A stretch of 37,575 bases of DNA from Deltaproteobacteria bacterium (lineage in GTDB: Bacteria; Myxococcota_A; Polyangia; DRWM01; JAAZOP01), in NCBI GenBank assembly GCA_016218815.1, contig JACRCX010000157.1, positions 1 to 37,575 on the forward strand, in the 5' to 3' direction. Positions 35,192 through 37,575 of the stretch are shown piece after piece; the first letter of the stretch is position 1; every line of letters starts with the position of its first letter. The notes beneath the pieces were generated by a model. That model saw only the letters and a program-made list of their open reading frames with translations. It was not told where the DNA came from and searched no databases. The position numbers and the translations under genes were made by a program.

Positions 35192-35776
35192 TCACGGCTG
35201 GGCGGGCGGCGAGTCCGGGTGGGTCGTGCTCTCGACGATTTCGGCCAGGCCGGCGGACTCGTCCTTGAACTTCCAGGAGAAGCTCCCCTCGGCGTCCTCC
35301 TGTTTGACGGTGACGGCGAGCGGCGGGTGGTCCGGCCCGTTGACCGTGCACTCGAAGGTCGCGCCGACCGAGCCGCCGAGGAAAACCGCGTCGCCGCATT
35401 CGACGGTGATCGCGACCCCGCCCCGCTGCTCGCTGAGCTTCTCCTGCAAGGAGCTTTCGACCACTTCCGTGACCAGCACCGTGGACGACACCGGCTTCCA
35501 GGTGACGTTTCCCTCGTCGTCGTTCTGGGTGACGTCGATGCTCATCGTGCCGCCGCCCTTGAGGGCTACCGTGCACGAGAAGTTGTTGCCCTTCTTCAGC
35601 TCGAGCTTGTCGGGGCAGTCGACCGCCTCGATCGCCCCGGGCCATTTCTCTTCCAGCTTGCTGCGGATTCCCCGCTCGAGTTTTTCCGGATCCGCGCGCT
35701 TGCAGGCCAAGCCCGCGACCGCGAAGGGAACGAGCGCCAGGATGATCCGGCCCGCACGAAGTGTCTGGTGATTCAT
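35192..35776 (-). CDS. Lipoprotein with two DUF4333-like domains (194 aa)
   Basis: Signal peptide ending in AGLAC (Cys25), then two copies of an about 75-residue unit: CPDKLELKKGNNFSCTVAL followed by a strand ending VTWK, and CGDAVFLGGSVGATFECTV followed by one ending FSWK. The spacing of two Cys about 14 apart followed by a hydrophobic strand resembles DUF4333, a small secreted domain with one disulfide. Function is unknown. ATG 35776 is chosen since GGGAGG lies 7 nt upstream; a TTG at 35800 would put the signal peptide too far inside. Nothing else is visible in 35086-35191 or 35777-35860. Confidence 0.72.
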   Translation of the reverse strand: MNHQTLRAGRIILALVPFAVAGLACKRADPEKLERGIRSKLEEKWPGAIEAVDCPDKLELKKGNNFSCTVALKGGGTMSIDVTQNDDEGNVTWKPVSSTVLVTEVVESSLQEKLSEQRGGVAITVECGDAVFLGGSVGATFECTVNGPDHPPLAVTVKQEDAEGSFSWKFKDESAGLAEIVESTTHPDSPPAQP

Positions 35777-35860
35777 GAGCGTCGCCTCCCTCGACGACAA
35801 GCGAAGCGCGATCCGTACCGCACGGTGGACGCGGCAGTCAAGACGCAGGGGGGAACCGGG

Positions 35861-36247
35861 CTACCACACGCAGCGGACCGGGTATTTGGCGATTTGCTCG
35901 TCCGGCGTGAGGAGCGCGAGTCCCCCGGCCAGGGCCTGACAGACGAGCATCCGGTCGAACGGGTCGCGGTGCAGGGGCGGCAGGCGGGACAGGTGGAGGA
36001 CGGCCACCTCGTCCAGCGGCAGCGGCGCGATGCCGTGTCTTTCGCGCTGTTCGGGCACGAAACGCTCGGGCGGCTGGGGGAGCGGCAGCCGGCCCAGGGC
36101 GTGCTTGGCCAGGATTTCCCATACCGAAACCGCGCTGAGGTATCGCTCGTTCGATCCGTCGAGAAACGCGTCGCGGGCGCGCGGCGTCAGCGCGGGGTCG
36201 TCGGCCACGATCCACAGGAAGGTGCAGGTATCCAGGAGGAGTTTCAC
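35861..36247 (-). CDS. vapC: VapC-type PIN-domain toxin (128 aa)
   Basis: Small ribonuclease of a type II toxin-antitoxin pair. PIN-domain acidic residues are all present: Asp6 in LLLDTCTFLW, Glu44 in AVSVWEI, Asp95 and Asp98 in HRDPFDRMLVCQA, followed by LLTPDEQIAKYPV. These coordinate Mg2+ in the family; typical targets are tRNA or rRNA. The GTG start overlaps the antitoxin stop (GTGA), with the translational coupling usual for such pairs. No truncation. The subgroup that pairs with Phd/YefM-like antitoxins has this DTCTFLW beginning. Confidence 0.92.
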   Translation of the reverse strand: MKLLLDTCTFLWIVADDPALTPRARDAFLDGSNERYLSAVSVWEILAKHALGRLPLPQPPERFVPEQRERHGIAPLPLDEVAVLHLSRLPPLHRDPFDRMLVCQALAGGLALLTPDEQIAKYPVRCVW

Positions 36248-36522
36248 CGATCAGCCTTCGCCGGGCCGGTCCCGGCATCGGCGCCCTCGAACGTGGCGAG
36301 CACGTCTTCCGGCAGCGGCGCGAAGAACTCCGGTGGCACGGTGAACGAGCCCCGGCAGAGGCCGATCCGCGGCCGGTCCGACGTCTCGTCGGGAAGCCGT
36401 CGGATCTCGGCGATGGGCACGTTTCGGCGGCACAGGATGATTGTCTCTCCATTCCTGATTCTCTTCAGATATCGCGAGAGATTGGTCTTGGCCTCGTTGA
36501 TGTTGATCTTGTTCATGGTCAT
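36244..36522 (-). CDS. Phd/YefM-type antitoxin (92 aa)
   Basis: N-terminal DNA-binding part: MNKININEAKTNLSRYLKRI, then GETIILCRRNVPIAEIRRL, the classical Phd/YefM pattern; the C-terminal half, acidic and Pro-rich (FFAPLPEDVLATFEGAD), should bind the PIN toxin. Starts at ATG 36522 or 36516, both inside the left arm of the inverted repeat described at 36505-36544. There is no Shine-Dalgarno, so a short-leader or leaderless transcript is possible. It normally represses its own operon and is relieved by degradation. The open frame continues upstream to 36762 but that part is the shadow of the DUF2442 gene. Confidence 0.88.
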   Translation of the reverse strand: MTMNKININEAKTNLSRYLKRIRNGETIILCRRNVPIAEIRRLPDETSDRPRIGLCRGSFTVPPEFFAPLPEDVLATFEGADAGTGPAKADR

Positions 36523-36544
36523 ATACTTGACCATGAACAAGATC
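36505..36544. promoter_or_regulatory. Perfect 17-bp inverted repeat with 6-nt spacer: antitoxin operator
   Basis: GATCTTGTTCATGGTCA, TATACT, then the exact reverse complement. It covers the antitoxin start codons and its TATA-like -10 region (36525-36520). A perfect TTGACA (minus strand 36551-36546) lies at its far edge, overlapping the DUF2442 stop codon. This arrangement fits autorepression by a dimeric Phd/YefM antitoxin. The TTGACA-to-TATATG spacing of 20 nt is long, as in promoters that need bending. Confidence 0.75.
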
Positions 36545-36547
36545 GTG

Positions 36548-36817
36548 TCAACCTGGTCCGCGAAGGGCATCGCCGGGCCGACCGCCAGCTTCGAGCCGCG
36601 CGTGCAGCGCGTCCGGCGCCAGATCGGCGCCGTTGGGCCAACAGACCACGCCGAACTCGTCGATCGCGACCTGCCGGAAGAAGTCCCCATTGCGCAGCGG
36701 CTCGAACATCGGGCCGAAGAGCCGGCCGGACAAATCGACCTCGCCCTCGACGCCGTCCGCAAACCGCACGTGCAGCCGGAATCCGGCCCGTGGCTCGACC
36801 TTGACCACTCGGTGCAT
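36548..36817 (-). CDS. DUF2442 protein (89 aa)
   Basis: The product starts MHRVVKVEPRAGFRLHVRFADG and continues GEVDLSGRLFGPMFEPLRN and FFRQVAIDEFGVVCWPNGAD LAPD (last block split here), the pattern of DUF2442, small proteins that often occur in toxin-antitoxin-like pairs with DUF4160. ATG 36817 with GGAGG 5 nt upstream; the frame is open further upstream to 37132, but that part overlaps the DUF4160 remnant and a dispersed repeat. Its usual DUF4160 partner, directly upstream, is broken (36829-36927), so the pair is no longer complete. Biochemical function of DUF2442 is unknown to me. Confidence 0.78.
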   Translation of the reverse strand: MHRVVKVEPRAGFRLHVRFADGVEGEVDLSGRLFGPMFEPLRNGDFFRQVAIDEFGVVCWPNGADLAPDALHARLEAGGRPGDALRGPG

Positions 36818-36828
36818 GTCGCCCTCCA

Positions 36829-36927
36829 CTACTCGAGCGGCTCGATCCGCCGCAGCGGAGCGTGCTCCTCGGCCAGCCGCCAGTTGTCGCGCAGCTCCGG
36901 CCGATGCGCCGCTGAGGTCTTGCGACG
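36829..36927 (-). pseudogene. C-terminal remnant of a DUF4160 gene
   Basis: A 32-codon open segment bounded upstream by a stop codon (TGA at 36930-36928) encodes HRPELRDNWRLAEEH and then PLRRIEPLE followed by a stop 11 nt before the DUF2442 start. This is the usual ending of DUF4160 proteins (family pattern ..LxxNWxxAxxxxPLxxIxPLE). The N-terminal part, with the PPHFHA-type motif, is missing. The similarity is recalled, not searched. Confidence 0.6.
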
Positions 36928-36990
36928 TCAGTTGGTCGGGGTCGTGCGGGGGAGCGAAGGAAACGGGCTCGTACGGCAGTCCGAGTTCGG

Positions 36991-37014
36991 CCCTTCGACC
37001 ATGCTCAGGACAGG
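36991..37014. repeat. Dispersed CCTTCGAC..GCTCAGGACAGG-type repeat element
   Basis: CCCTTCGACCATGCTCAGGACAGG is a short palindromic-like word that occurs in many copies in diverse environmental bacterial genomes (general knowledge; not searched). It lies just where the DUF4160 gene has lost its 5' part and may mark the junction of the deletion. Confidence 0.5.
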
Positions 37015-37119
37015 CGAGGTTGCGGCGGATGTCGTGCTCCGTGGTGACGGTTTCGAGCAGGGCCATGGCGCCTCGTGGCCGGGGCCGGAGCGGAGGCACG
37101 GATGCCGTGCATCTACCTC

Positions 37120-37148
37120 TTGCATCATTCACGATTCATGAATAGTGT
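37120..37148 (+). promoter_or_regulatory. Weak promoter-like element with ATTCATGAAT palindrome
   Basis: TTGCAT and TAGTGT are spaced by 17 nt, just before the start at 37155; a perfect 10-bp palindrome ATTCATGAAT (37134-37143) lies between. It could be an operator of the HTH-like gene that follows. The leader would be very short. Confidence 0.3.
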
Positions 37149-37154
37149 ACGGAC

Positions 37155-37496
37155 ATGCTGCTCAAGCCTCAGGACATCGTCGTCGCTCTCAAGCTGGCCC
37201 TGACGAACCCGGAGGGCTGGACGTACCTGGAGCTCGGACGAGTCCTGCTCCTGAGCGCGGCCGAGGTCCACAACGCCGTGCGCCGGGCCGTCCAGTCCCG
37301 ACTCCTCATGCGCGTCGGGCGAAAGGCTCCGACCGCCGTGCGAGGCAACCTGCTCGAGTTCCTCGTGCACGGCGCCAAGTACTCCTTCCCTCCGGATCGG
37401 ACCGGCCTCACACGAGGGTTTCCGACCGCGCACGTGAGCGTGAGCACGCTTCTTGATGGCGATGCGGTCGCGATAGTTGATGGACGAGGCGGTTGA
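37155..37496 (+). CDS. HTH-like regulator, probably truncated (113 aa)
   Basis: MLLKPQDIVVALKLAL, then TYLELGRVLLLSAAEVHNAVRRAV, look like a winged helix-turn-helix N-terminus (recognition helix around residues 34-46). LLEFLVHGAKYSFPP followed by GLTRGFPTAH is a block I associate with MarR/HTH-like proteins of toxin-antitoxin neighbourhoods that are usually about 200 residues long. After it the sequence becomes unlike the family (VSVSTLLDGDAVAIVDGRGG) and stops, so a frameshift or truncation is likely. The gene is followed by a strong hairpin. Confidence 0.6.
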   Translation: MLLKPQDIVVALKLALTNPEGWTYLELGRVLLLSAAEVHNAVRRAVQSRLLMRVGRKAPTAVRGNLLEFLVHGAKYSFPPDRTGLTRGFPTAHVSVSTLLDGDAVAIVDGRGG

Positions 37497-37511
37497 AGCC
37501 CCCCACACCCG

Positions 37512-37530
37512 CCGCCCCCGGAGGGGGCGG
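37512..37530 (+). terminator. GC hairpin after the HTH-like gene
   Basis: CCGCCCCC, loop GGA, GGGGGCGG: a perfect 8-bp stem beginning 15 nt after the stop codon at 37496. It is followed by GGCGCGTTTGG rather than a U-run, so its termination efficiency is uncertain. Nothing more is seen in 37531-37575. Confidence 0.5.
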
Positions 37531-37575
37531 GGCGCGTTTGGTCCCGCTCCGGATGAGGAAGAGCCGGCAGGGAGC

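Noticed and set aside
36818..37132. N-terminal extension of the DUF2442 protein to 194 residues
   Set aside because: The extension reads a dispersed repeat and the DUF4160 remnant in another frame; ATG 36817 has a proper ribosome site and starts the conserved domain.

Overview
The window is about 37.6 kb of very GC-rich DNA, densely coded on both strands, with no rRNA, tRNA, CRISPR array, phage or insertion-sequence genes visible. Secreted lipoproteins with acidic Ala/Asp/Gly linkers, Cys-rich MopE-type and DUF4215-type metal-binding motifs, DVWAVG-repeat and FG-GAP/ASPIC proteins, dCache sensor kinases, an NtrC-type activator and two membrane pyrophosphatases point to a Myxococcota / deltaproteobacterial-type bacterium. 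This is an inference from gene content; no phylogenetic marker gene is present.

Left flank (1-5290): two secreted lipoproteins on the minus strand (99-2013), whose upstream region carries a long (GA)n-G13 microsatellite next to a candidate -10 box; a decayed BrnT/BrnA-like toxin-antitoxin pair (about 2451-3052); an apparently intact AbiEi/AbiEii type IV toxin-antitoxin pair (3306-5095); and a degenerate GGGAAC-type tandem repeat (5096-5229).

Central island (5291-27203), the most interesting part. Two paralogous modules lie side by side. Module A: a PEP-synthase/PPDK-like protein (5291-7777), converging with a minus-strand operon of a small membrane protein, a TauE/SafE permease and a small lipoprotein (9486-7783), then a sensor kinase and sigma-54 activator (9723-12880) and a degenerate receiver (13176-13679). 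Module B is one long plus-strand operon with mostly overlapping genes: small membrane protein, TauE/SafE permease, 35- and 67-residue membrane miniproteins, a membrane protein fused to a receiver through a repeat-encoded linker, a dCache histidine kinase, a stand-alone receiver, and a second PEP-synthase-like protein (13731-21638). A divergent receiver (21728-22123) separates this from two consecutive membrane pyrophosphatases: one of K+-dependent type (22293-24401) and one long, divergent protein with the Lys of K+-independent enzymes (24696-27203). Taken together the island looks like a signalling-controlled anion-transport and phosphoryl-transfer/pyrophosphate energy system. Each family is recognisable, but the substrate, the acceptor of the dikinase-like proteins and the coupling between parts are not known from the sequence.

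Right flank (27284-37575): surface lipoproteins (a DVWAVG-repeat protein, a 3D-domain protein with a (DA)n linker, an FG-GAP/MopE/ASPIC protein, a double DUF4333-like protein), a fused membrane/spermidine-synthase-like protein, a VapBC-type PIN toxin/antitoxin pair with a 34-bp inverted-repeat operator over its start codons, a DUF2442 protein with the remnant of a DUF4160 partner, and a short, probably truncated, HTH-like protein. Toxin-antitoxin genes, intact and decayed, therefore lie on both sides of the island.
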